In this document: positions 1-5,444 of the stretch, piece after piece
Layout: each line of letters starts with the position of its first letter
Position numbering within the stretch: position 1 is the stretch's first letter
Source of the DNA: Sulfolobaceae archaeon
GTDB lineage: Archaea > Thermoproteota > Thermoprotei_A > Sulfolobales > Sulfolobaceae
Length of the DNA: 5,444 nucleotides
Reading direction: 5' to 3'
NCBI GenBank assembly: GCA_028277025.1
Contig: JAPYVG010000105.1
Span: forward strand, 1-5,444
Position numbers and translations under genes: made by a program
Notes under the pieces: generated by a model
Seen by the model: the letters and a program-made list of their open reading frames with translations, nothing else
Told to the model about the DNA's origin: nothing
Database searches by the model: none

Positions 1-213
1 TTTATACATGAAGTCACAGTAGATGGTAAATTGGTAGCTAAATATCAGTATTATTTTGGCACAGCCGAGGTTTACATAACTGATAACTTACCCGTGGTGA
101 GTCTTGAGAAACTTGTTAACATAACTACATCTATATCCGTGTTGGTATTCTTAGTTAACGCGTTTGCCGTAATACTTTTACTTTTGAGAAAATTAAATAT
201 AATACGCCTCTAA
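1..213 (+). CDS. C-terminal part of a membrane-anchored protein (5' end outside window)
   Basis: The frame is open from base 1 to the TAA at 211-213, so this is the last 70 codons of a longer gene that starts upstream. A TTG at 31 could be read as a start, but the open frame continues before it, so an internal start is unlikely. The visible part begins with a beta-rich, probably extracytoplasmic stretch (residues 1-48, with VTVDGKLVAKYQYYFGTAEVYI). A single strong transmembrane helix follows at about residues 50-63 (SISVLVFLVNAFAVILLLL), then a short basic tail (RKLNIIRL). This is the layout of a surface or secreted protein held by a C-terminal anchor with its tail in the cytoplasm. Its last 21 bases overlap the 3' end of the convergent glycosyltransferase gene. 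The family cannot be recognised from the tail alone. A role at the cell surface is inferred from the anchor and the neighbours. Confidence 0.7.
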   Translation, partial: FIHEVTVDGKLVAKYQYYFGTAEVYITDNLPVVSLEKLVNITTSISVLVFLVNAFAVILLLLRKLNIIRL

Positions 214-1131
214 TGTGTGTTTAAAAGCATTCTCATTTTTCGCATAAATTATGTAATCTCTATGAGAGTATTTCTTCATCTCACCTAATCTTTCCTCCAA
301 TATTTTTTCAAATATATCGAGTGAAATAAAATATTTTCTATTCTTAAAAATCATAAAAGGAATCGGATATTCAATTGATATATAATCGTCTGAGATTTGA
401 AGCCCTAAATCCTTAGGATTAGTTAGGGAATAGGTTGCTCTATAGCTGTATAGAACCCAATTATTTACTCCTTTTTCGTAAGAATATTTACCCAACAATA
501 AGGGAATTGGATATAAGAGTACTGAGAGAAGTTTATATTTGCCTTTATATAGTGCTAGGAGATCCTTTAGTGAATAGTTTAAAGCTCTAGTAGAATCAAT
601 ATATTTTTTAAAGAGTCTGAATAGCAGTGCTGTTCTGTTTTTCACATATCTAGCTTCCCTTAGACCTTCGACTTTTTGGTCTAGGTAAACGATCACTGGT
701 AATTTATATTTAAAGCCTACTCTAAATTTTAATTCATAATCTTCACCCGCGTTTAAATCTCTCCAATTACCTTTTCTTATAATGTCTTCTTTTCTAATTA
801 TTAAAGTTCCAACATCAATACCATTTATTTCAGTTCTTAGAATTTTGTGAAAGTTTTCATTATAGTTAGAGTCTAGGTCAAAGAAAACTGTTAGTGAATT
901 GTCTGGACAATGCTTAAGCGCATAAGCCCTACCTTTACCTCTACTAGATCTAAGCCTAAAGAGGAGCAGATTATATTCTTTTTTTAATTCTTGTAACTTC
1001 TCCCAAGTACCATCAGATGAATAATTGTCAACAACAATTATATCATAATATGAATTAAACACGCTAGATATTGATTTTTTTACAGTGTTAACACTATTAA
1101 ATACCGTGCCATAAACACAGATGGGATTCAT
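193..1131 (-). CDS. Family 2 (GT-A) glycosyltransferase
   Basis: A complete 312-aa protein that probably transfers a sugar from a nucleotide- or dolichol-activated donor onto a growing lipid-linked glycan at the cytoplasmic face of the membrane. The GT-A fold signatures appear in the expected order: an N-terminal beta strand (PICVYGTVFNS, residues 3-13), the nucleotide-binding strand DIIVVDNYSSDGT (30-42), the RGKGRAYAL segment (64-72), the metal-binding DxD-like FFDLDSN (83-89, with D85 and D87), and a GED acidic motif (129-131) that may supply the catalytic base. A hydrophobic stretch (KLLSVLLYPIPLLLG, 200-214) may attach it to the membrane; there is no signal peptide. The ATG at 1131 is preferred because a TATA-like box lies about 25 bases before it, as expected for a leaderless transcript. 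Donor and acceptor cannot be told from sequence. It lies in a cluster with methyltransferase relics and a flippase, which supports a surface-glycan or N-glycan role. Confidence 0.85.
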   Translation of the reverse strand: MNPICVYGTVFNSVNTVKKSISSVFNSYYDIIVVDNYSSDGTWEKLQELKKEYNLLLFRLRSSRGKGRAYALKHCPDNSLTVFFDLDSNYNENFHKILRTEINGIDVGTLIIRKEDIIRKGNWRDLNAGEDYELKFRVGFKYKLPVIVYLDQKVEGLREARYVKNRTALLFRLFKKYIDSTRALNYSLKDLLALYKGKYKLLSVLLYPIPLLLGKYSYEKGVNNWVLYSYRATYSLTNPKDLGLQISDDYISIEYPIPFMIFKNRKYFISLDIFEKILEERLGEMKKYSHRDYIIYAKNENAFKHTLEAYYI

Positions 1132-1150
1132 TTATTATAACTACAACAAT

Positions 1151-1161
1151 ATATTATTAAA
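1151..1161 (-). promoter_or_regulatory. TATA-like box of the glycosyltransferase gene
   Basis: Read on the - strand the sequence is TTTAATAATAT, centred about 25 bases before the ATG at 1131. That spacing places the transcription start at or next to the start codon, the usual leaderless arrangement in Sulfolobales. No Shine-Dalgarno-like sequence is seen before the ATG, which agrees. The assignment is by position and sequence only; the surrounding DNA is very AT-rich, so chance matches are possible. Confidence 0.5.
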
Positions 1162-1340
1162 TTTTTACTATCTACAATCTAGTAATCTTGTTTAGATATC
1201 TTACTTCCATTTTCTTCTGAATTTTAAAAAATCTAGAAGATCTTATCTTATGTGTGTCTTTCTTAATAAAAATTTTAGTGCATGGTTTTTATAAAACCTT
1301 GCGTTACATCAAAAGCGTTTTCTTTAATTCATATAAAATA

Positions 1341-1879
1341 TTAAACTAAAATATTTTTTGTAAAACATATAGCACTAGCACTGATATGACCCCAATGTCA
1401 GATACATCGCCACTCACTTTATCGATATTATATATTTTATCTGAGAAAATTTCTATTCCTGTTTAGTTAATCTCACTGAATTTAACATGCATTGTGTCGT
1501 CCTTATACTCCCAAACAATACACATGTCAATATATCTAAATCATTTTAGATAGGTGTATAATTTAGTTTTTATATATCTTATTAGGTATCTTATCCTTCT
1601 CGTCAACGAGCATGTAGTCATTCTATTTTTTATTTTTCTTTTCCTAGATTTTATTAGCTCCATTAAATCTATTAGGGATGTTAATGGCAAATCAATGGTG
1701 TATCCATTTTTCATTCTTAATCTATAAACCTTATTTAGGTCGATAAAAGGAACACTTAAACCAGTTTAAACTTCTAGACTGATCTTAGCTAGACCTAAAA
1801 AAGCTTTAGTTATGTCAGTAAATCTAGAATACCTTGCATTATATGTAATATATTCAAATATATCTTGAATCTTATTCAT
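1341..1879 (-). pseudogene. Decayed FkbM-type methyltransferase, N-terminal half
   Basis: Reading from the ATG at 1879 gives MNKIQDIFEYITYNARYSRF, then VYRLRMKNGYTIDLP (about 1735-1690), VWEYKDDTMHVKFSEI (1516-1469) and SGDVSDIG (1414-1391). This is the order seen in archaeal FkbM-family proteins: a variable N-terminus, a 'KNG' strand, then SAM motif I (VDIGAxIG). The frame carries stops at 1768-1766 (TAA), 1543-1541 (TGA) and 1465-1463 (TAA). At the G run (1393-1390) one base seems to be missing: moving to the next frame restores HISASAICFTKNILV, the expected continuation of motif I, up to a TAA at 1343-1341. The C-terminal half (EP loop, NAG and DCEG motifs) was not found down to 1132, so the gene is also truncated or unrecognisably decayed. 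When intact it would have methylated a sugar hydroxyl using SAM. A TATAAATATAG lies just before the ATG (1891-1881), too close to serve that start. It is divergent from the second methyltransferase relic. Confidence 0.7.
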
Positions 1880-2048
1880 CCTATATTTATAGTTTTGACA
1901 TCGTTTTAGATCTTACATTATGTGCAAATAGAATCTTCTATCCCATTCAAATTGACGAGTATTAGGTGAATTCATAAAAACTACTAGGCCTAAATACTAT
2001 TATAAGATTTTCTAATCCTAACTAAAGGTAAAGTATACAGTAATAAAC

Positions 2049-2946
2049 ATGGTTTCCAAAAGTGAGATATTAATATCTTATCTGAATTATTTATCACAAA
2101 CACTTAATATTAAAAATTATTTTTACTCTTCTTATAATTATTATTAGACATATAAAAATTATTACGAGGTGATTAAGAGTAGAATATCTAATAAATTCCC
2201 TATTAAAGCTGAGTTAAAGAATGGCAAAATAGTTATTTTGGATAATTCAACCATTGCAGATTCTTACACCGTTTATTACCTTAAATTAAAAGACCTTAAG
2301 ATTAATGATGATTAAATAAGGTTTTCTTACATGAACTCAGTAGTTAAATTTTATGGTTGAAAATACGGTGACCCTGCTACTCCTTTTGCATTGCACAAAT
2401 AAATATTTTTAGATGTTAACGGAAAATCAATAGTTGACATAGGAGCTAGTATTGGTGACACCCCCGTATATTTCGCATTGAATGGAGCTAAGAAAGTTAT
2501 AGGATTTAAACCATTTCCAAGATTTTTCTTATTGCTAAGAAGAACATAGAAGAGAATGGCTTACGAGACAAGATAATTCTGGTTAATGCGGGCTGCGGTT
2601 ACGACGGTAAGGTAAAGGTAAATCAAGAATTAGATACTAATGCAGGGACATATTAAAAGACAAAGGGACGGAATTGAAGTCCCAGTTTATAGCTTAAATA
2701 CAATAGTAGAGAACCTTGAGGTAGAAGAAGATTCAATACTTAAAGTCGATTGCGAAGGTTGTGAATATGATTTGCTTAGAACAGCAGATATCAATGTAAT
2801 GAGAAGATTTAGTAAAATTATGATCAAGTATCATTACGGATATAAGGAGTTAATAAAGAGGTTAAAAAATTCGGGGATTTAGGACAAGACATACAATACC
2901 TAAACGCATGAAGAACGGAATGATACTAGGTTATGTTTATGCGTGA
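2049..2946 (+). pseudogene. Decayed FkbM-type SAM-dependent methyltransferase, nearly full length
   Basis: The reading begins at the ATG at 2049 (MVSKSEILISYLNYLSQTLN) and covers about 300 codons, close to full family length. Stops in the first frame lie at 2145 (TAG), 2313 (TAA), 2358 (TGA, probably from TGG), 2400 (TAA) and 2547 (TAG). SAM motif I is well kept (SIVDIGASIGDTPVYFALNG, about 2427-2486). The next strand reads VIGFKPFP, where the family has GFEP: the acidic residue that normally contacts the SAM ribose is Lys at 2508-2510. Frameshifts then occur near 2521-2533 (to IAKKNIEENGLRDKIILVNA), near 2652 (to GIEVPVYSLNTIVENL), and at the GGGG run 2873-2876 (to FRTRHTIPKRMKNGMILGYV, stop TGA 2944-2946). 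VDCEGCEYD is at 2745-2771. The stretch 2640-2882 is open and could be mistaken for a small gene, but it is only the C-terminal middle of this relic. Intact relatives O-methylate sugars. It lies about 100 bases before the flippase gene, in the same direction. Confidence 0.88.
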
Positions 2947-3021
2947 AGGGAATAGTATTCATTATTGTTCCGCTTATAAAATAAGGAGCTGAAATATGGA
3001 TATTTAAAAAATACCTAAATC

Positions 3022-3029
3022 TTTAAAAA
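3022..3029 (+). promoter_or_regulatory. TATA-like box of the flippase gene
   Basis: TTTAAAAA is centred about 26-27 bases before the ATG at 3052, matching the spacing of a leaderless archaeal promoter. A purine-containing stretch just upstream (CCTAAATC) could include a weak BRE. It suggests the flippase is transcribed on its own and does not depend on read-through from the methyltransferase relic. A second similar stretch (ATTTAAAAAAT, near 3001-3012) lies about 20 bases further upstream. Confidence 0.55.
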
Positions 3030-3051
3030 TCTCCACAGTATCTACACTTAT

Positions 3052-4431
3052 ATGAATCCATTAAGTGGGGCACTGAAATTCCTTTCCACGACGTTATTTA
3101 ACTCAGTTCTTGCACTAGTGTTCTTCCTTGTAGCGGGACACTTCGCTACTCCATCCTTTGTAGGAAAAGTTGCAATAATTCAACTTATGGAGACCATTAC
3201 TGGAACATTTTTCTCTATCCTTCCATACCAGTTAGTTACCAGAGAAGTTTCGCATTCTTACGCTTCCTCTCAAGGTTATGATAAGCTCGCCTACACATCC
3301 CTTTCTTATTCTCTTCTAGTATCTCCTCTCCTCCTTTTCCTCTTGTTCTTTCCGTCATATTTATGGATGTCTATACCTTATTTCGTGCTCTATCTTTTCA
3401 CAAACTATCAAGGACAATTGTTAACGGGCTTAGGTAGGTTCACTGAAGTTAATGTAGGTAATGCAGTTTTCACTGTTTCCAGGTGGGGTTTTTCAATAAT
3501 AGCAATTTTCTACCATAGTGTAGAGCTCCTAATTTTGATTTGGACTTTAGGGGCCGTAACGAAAGCCGTATACTATCAAATTTATCTCCCATTCAAGTTT
3601 TCTTTTGACAAGGCTACGTTTAAGGAAATTGCAAAGGTAGGTTTTCCTATATACTTGATCGGCGTCGTGACATTCATTTCTCAGCAAGGGGACAGAGTAG
3701 TTACTGCTTTCCTTCTAGGCTCCTATTACCTGGGTATTTATCAACTAGTAGCCTTAGCCGCAGTTGTTCCATCAATGCTTATCTCGTCTTTCTCTTCTTC
3801 TCTTCTCCCTTCCTCAACGTACTATTACGCTAAAGGGAAAGACATGAAAGAGATTTCCTCGATTAGCTTTAGAATTGTGACTCTAGTTTCCCTACCCATG
3901 GCTATTTTAGGTTACGCTATTTCACCTCTTTTCATTTTGAAGTTTTTCCCTCAATACGTTCTAGGAATTCCTTCAATGCAGTTGTTAATTCTGTCCATAA
4001 CTTCAACGATGCCGTTAGCACTCTTATGGACTTTTATAGTAGCCGTAAAAAAGGATTATAGACCTTTCATAATTATAGGCATTATTAGCGCAGCAGAGGT
4101 TGTAGGAGTGTCTTACTACCTTATTCCTAGGATAGGTATCTACGGAGCTGCGATTGCTCAAGCTTTTAACGTGATTATTACTTCACTCCTCTACTTACTC
4201 TTTTCTCATTTCCAAGGTGTATTCAAACTGGAAAGGAGGGAAATTGCAAGTCTTGCGTTAATAGGTTTATCTTTTTTAGCTTTGACAAATTGGGAAGTAG
4301 TATTTATAGTAGTTCTTTTGGGTTTTAAATTGTTAGGAATAATAAGTAGTGAGGAAGTAAAAATAGTTGAAGGCTTTATCCCCTCTAGTTTAAAGGGGAT
4401 AACTAAGATTCTTTATTTTATTGCGAAATAA
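3052..4431 (+). CDS. Polysaccharide/lipid-linked oligosaccharide flippase (Wzx-like, MOP superfamily)
   Basis: A 459-aa integral membrane protein, the usual length for a Wzx/RfbX-type flippase. Such proteins move lipid-linked sugar chains from the cytoplasmic to the outer face of the membrane. Hydrophobic helices follow one another through the chain, for example about residues 10-30, 81-103, 105-120, 145-170, 196-212, 231-250, 275-300, 308-331, 338-357, 365-386, 398-411 and 415-431, giving roughly 12-14 spans. Family-like features are the N-terminal helix followed by FATPSFVGKVA (31-41), the central QQGDRVVTAFLLGSYYLGIY (211-230), where a charged residue precedes a 'lG..yLGiY' helix, and IGIYGAAIAQAF (361-372). 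The start at 3052 is supported by the TATA-like box about 26 bases upstream. Two TAA codons in a row end the gene (4429-4434). The substrate is unknown; the nearby glycosyltransferase and methyltransferase relics suggest an N-glycan or surface-glycan precursor. Another MOP transporter role is possible but less likely here. Confidence 0.85.
   Translation: MNPLSGALKFLSTTLFNSVLALVFFLVAGHFATPSFVGKVAIIQLMETITGTFFSILPYQLVTREVSHSYASSQGYDKLAYTSLSYSLLVSPLLLFLLFFPSYLWMSIPYFVLYLFTNYQGQLLTGLGRFTEVNVGNAVFTVSRWGFSIIAIFYHSVELLILIWTLGAVTKAVYYQIYLPFKFSFDKATFKEIAKVGFPIYLIGVVTFISQQGDRVVTAFLLGSYYLGIYQLVALAAVVPSMLISSFSSSLLPSSTYYYAKGKDMKEISSISFRIVTLVSLPMAILGYAISPLFILKFFPQYVLGIPSMQLLILSITSTMPLALLWTFIVAVKKDYRPFIIIGIISAAEVVGVSYYLIPRIGIYGAAIAQAFNVIITSLLYLLFSHFQGVFKLERREIASLALIGLSFLALTNWEVVFIVVLLGFKLLGIISSEEVKIVEGFIPSSLKGITKILYFIAK
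4376..4402 (+). repeat. Inverted repeat inside the 3' end of the flippase gene
   Basis: TTATCCCCT (4376-4384) and AGGGGATAA (4394-4402) are perfect 9-base complements around a 9-base loop. The hairpin lies 27-56 bases before the stop codon and encodes part of GFIPSSLKGI. It could slow or protect the 3' end of the transcript, or be chance. It is notable because the G/C-rich arms stand out from the surrounding AT-rich DNA. Confidence 0.6.
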
Positions 4432-4463
4432 TAAGTGAGCTAGTTAGTGAAGTTTCTACTAGT

Positions 4464-4698
4464 ATAATTATTAGCAGATATTAGACGATATTACTTCATA
4501 AGTAATAAAACCAGGAAAGATAAATATCACACAATAAAAATTAATTGTTGAAAAGAAAAATTTCTCCCTACAATATAATTATGTTTACGCTAATATTTAC
4601 AATTATACTATCCTACTAAATTATTAGCTATATGCACAAGACAACAAAGTTTTCATTGAATTATTTTTGTAAAACTAGATTAAAAATAATTATTAGCA
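4464..4698 (+). repeat. Direct repeats ATAATTATTAGCA
   Basis: A 13-base word occurs exactly at 4464-4476 and 4686-4698; a 10-base core (AATTATTAGC) also occurs at 4619-4628. The spacing is 153 and 69 bases, so it is not a regular array. Short AT-rich words recur by chance in such DNA, so function is uncertain. The outer pair could be remnants of an insertion event. Confidence 0.4.
4489..4507 (+). repeat. Hairpin downstream of the flippase gene
   Basis: TATTACTT (4489-4496) and AAGTAATA (4500-4507) are perfect 8-base complements around the 3-base loop CAT. It starts 58 bases after the flippase stop and could form in the 3' untranslated region of that transcript. It is followed by AAAACC, not by a T-run, so it is not a typical terminator on the + strand. 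Confidence 0.5.
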
Positions 4699-4730
4699 CG
4701 CAAAAACGAGTAGAGATTGCAGGACTTTAC

Positions 4731-4765
4731 GCGAGAAAATCATAACTTATGAAAAATTTTCTCGC
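4731..4765. repeat. 10-base inverted repeat (GCGAGAAAAT / ATTTTCTCGC)
   Basis: Perfect 10-base arms at 4731-4740 and 4756-4765 surround 15 bases that themselves contain a small palindrome (CATA-act-TATG, 4741-4751). A further pair, AGTAGAGA (4709-4716) and TCTCTACT (4799-4806), is nested outside it, and an 11-base palindrome CTCTACTAGAG sits at 4800-4810. The set lies exactly at the change from AT-rich to GC-richer DNA. It could be the end of a decayed mobile element, a structured RNA, or a protein-binding site; the sequence does not decide. Confidence 0.6.
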
Positions 4766-4780
4766 TCTTAACTAACCAGC

Positions 4781-5328
4781 ACTCTCGATTATAAACCCTC
4801 TCTACTAGAGCCCCATACCTGTTGTGTTGTTGTATCTCGTGGGACTCGTTCGTGTTTTCATGAGGTTGTGTCCACGTGCCTCACGTCGTTTTCGCACAAC
4901 ATATACACGCACTTACATTTGTCGATAATGATTGAGGCAAACGCTGAACGATTCGTGAGTCGTTTGATCCCCCATCATATACCACCCATCAGGTTAAAAC
5001 CAACATCAACGTTTCTAGTCCTAGTAATCCTATTTGTGCTGTTGCTTCGGTGTTGGTGTTTATACCCTAGGGGGGTTTGGCTTGCGTGGTTTGGGTTTTG
5101 GGTGTTTTTCAATTTTAGGCAACCGTTTTGGTCCTATGAATCAAGAGACTAGGCAGGGTAAATCATGGAGTACCAAAGCATCCAGAAATATAATGAACGC
5201 ATCAGTTCATGTCCTAATGCAGTGCATGATTCCGAGATCCTTATTACCCTTTATATTGCATTTGTAGTCCTTGCTTAGTACCTTAGGAAATTTATTTACC
5301 TTTGGGTGAGGTAGTGTAATATTTGTAA
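4781..5328. other. GC-richer segment without a recognisable gene, possibly a decayed or foreign element
   Basis: GC is about 46% over 4801-5100 by direct count, twice that of the adjoining spacer. Open stretches exist on the + strand (4772-5152 in one frame, 5034-5267 in another), but neither has a recognisable domain, promoter or plausible start. Their translations are odd: rich in Cys, Trp and Phe, as expected from non-coding reading of G/T-rich DNA. The - strand reads more like protein in pieces. One is a Lys/Pro-rich piece PKRLPKIEKHPKPKPRK (around 5125-5075). Another is a basic piece VRKRREARGHNLMKTR (around 4900-4850). These lie among stops and with no continuous frame. A decayed - strand gene such as a transposase relic would fit, but no family was recognised. 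Confidence 0.4.
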
Positions 5329-5361
5329 AGTTTCGTGTTTTACTGTTTTACTGAAAGAGTG

Positions 5362-5444
5362 ATGGTTGTTCGTTACTACGTTGTTGAGGGTGGAATAAGG
5401 GTTTACTATGAGCTGGAGCTTGATGGTGGCGGTACTACTTTTGG
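5362..5444 (+). CDS. Start of an unrecognised protein gene (3' end outside window)
   Basis: An ATG at 5362 opens a frame of 27 complete codons that runs off the window. The residues begin MVVRYYVVEGGIRVYYELEL and continue with a Gly-rich DGGGTTF. The frame is open back to a TAA at 5326-5328, so GTG at 5335 or 5359 could also be starts. There is no signal peptide; alternating hydrophobic residues suggest beta strands. Codons such as CGT for Arg and repeated GTT resemble the GC-richer block upstream rather than the glycan genes. An AT-rich stretch (GTAATATTTGTA, near 5316-5327) could be its promoter. The family is not recognised from this short piece, and it may not be a real gene. Confidence 0.4.
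   Translation, partial: MVVRYYVVEGGIRVYYELELDGGGTTF

Larger units (their letters stand above)
4432..4780. other. AT-rich spacer with repeats, no gene seen
   Basis: About 350 bases after the flippase stop contain no credible coding region in any frame. GC content is about 22% over 4501-4620, counted by eye. The spacer holds an 8-base hairpin soon after the flippase stop, three copies of AATTATTAGC (4466, 4619, 4688), and a longer hairpin at its right edge. No clear oligo-T terminator for the flippase was identified, although short T-runs occur. The region ends where the base composition changes sharply. Confidence 0.6.

Noticed and set aside
2145..2549. In-frame stops as recoded selenocysteine or pyrrolysine codons
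   Set aside because: All three stop types occur together with frameshifts, no recoding element was seen, and the changes are explained by simple point mutations.
2640..2882. 80-aa open frame as a separate small gene
   Set aside because: Its sequence (YSLNTIVENL, VDCEGCEYD) is the C-terminal middle of an FkbM methyltransferase, and the upstream and downstream parts of the same protein are readable in neighbouring frames. It is a fragment of the pseudogene.
2997..3008. AAGGAG-like sequence followed by an ATG at 2997
   Set aside because: The frame stops after three codons (MDI), so it is not a gene; at most it is a relic.
4432..4780. CRISPR array suggested by repeated AATTATTAGC
   Set aside because: Copies are short, irregularly spaced (153 and 69 bases) and do not resemble known Sulfolobales CRISPR repeats.
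4868..5152. 94-aa open frame on the + strand
   Set aside because: No promoter, no domain, and a Cys/Trp/Phe-rich translation typical of non-coding reading of G/T-rich DNA; the ATG-less frame is open mainly because the block is GC-richer.
5034..5267. 77-aa open frame on the + strand
   Set aside because: Overlaps the previous frame, starts inside it, has Gly/Phe-rich low-information sequence and no recognisable feature.

Overview
The window looks like a cell-surface glycan locus from a thermoacidophilic crenarchaeon, most likely a Sulfolobales member (Sulfolobus/Saccharolobus). The evidence is low GC content, heavy AGA/AGG/ATA codon use, and TATA-like boxes centred about 25-27 bases before the ATGs of both complete genes (the leaderless promoter layout). 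The gene families also fit: a family 2 glycosyltransferase, FkbM-type methyltransferases and a Wzx-like flippase. The assignment is inferred; no rRNA or other taxonomic marker is present.

Left part (1-1131): the 3' end of a membrane-anchored protein on the + strand overlaps tail-to-tail by 21 bases with an intact 312-aa glycosyltransferase on the - strand.

Middle (1132-3051): almost 2 kb without an intact gene, but not empty. It holds two divergently oriented relics of FkbM-type SAM-dependent methyltransferases. The - strand relic (1341-1879) is an N-terminal half with three in-frame stops and a frameshift inside the SAM motif. The + strand relic (2049-2946) is nearly full length, with five in-frame stops, three frameshifts and a changed acidic residue in the SAM pocket. 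Together they suggest that this glycan cluster once carried sugar O-methylation functions that have decayed.

Right part (3052-4431): an intact 459-aa multi-spanning flippase of the polysaccharide-export (MOP/Wzx) type, with its own leaderless-type promoter. The likely division of labour is that the glycosyltransferase adds a sugar on the cytoplasmic side, the lost methyltransferases would have capped or modified sugars, and the flippase moves the lipid-linked glycan outward for N-glycosylation or another surface glycan.

Far right (4432-5444): a very AT-rich spacer with direct repeats and hairpins, then an abrupt change near 4780 to DNA of about 46% GC with CGT-type codons and no convincing gene. 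This second block may be a decayed or foreign segment. The window ends in the first codons of an unrecognised + strand gene. No tRNA, rRNA, CRISPR array or intact insertion sequence was recognised.
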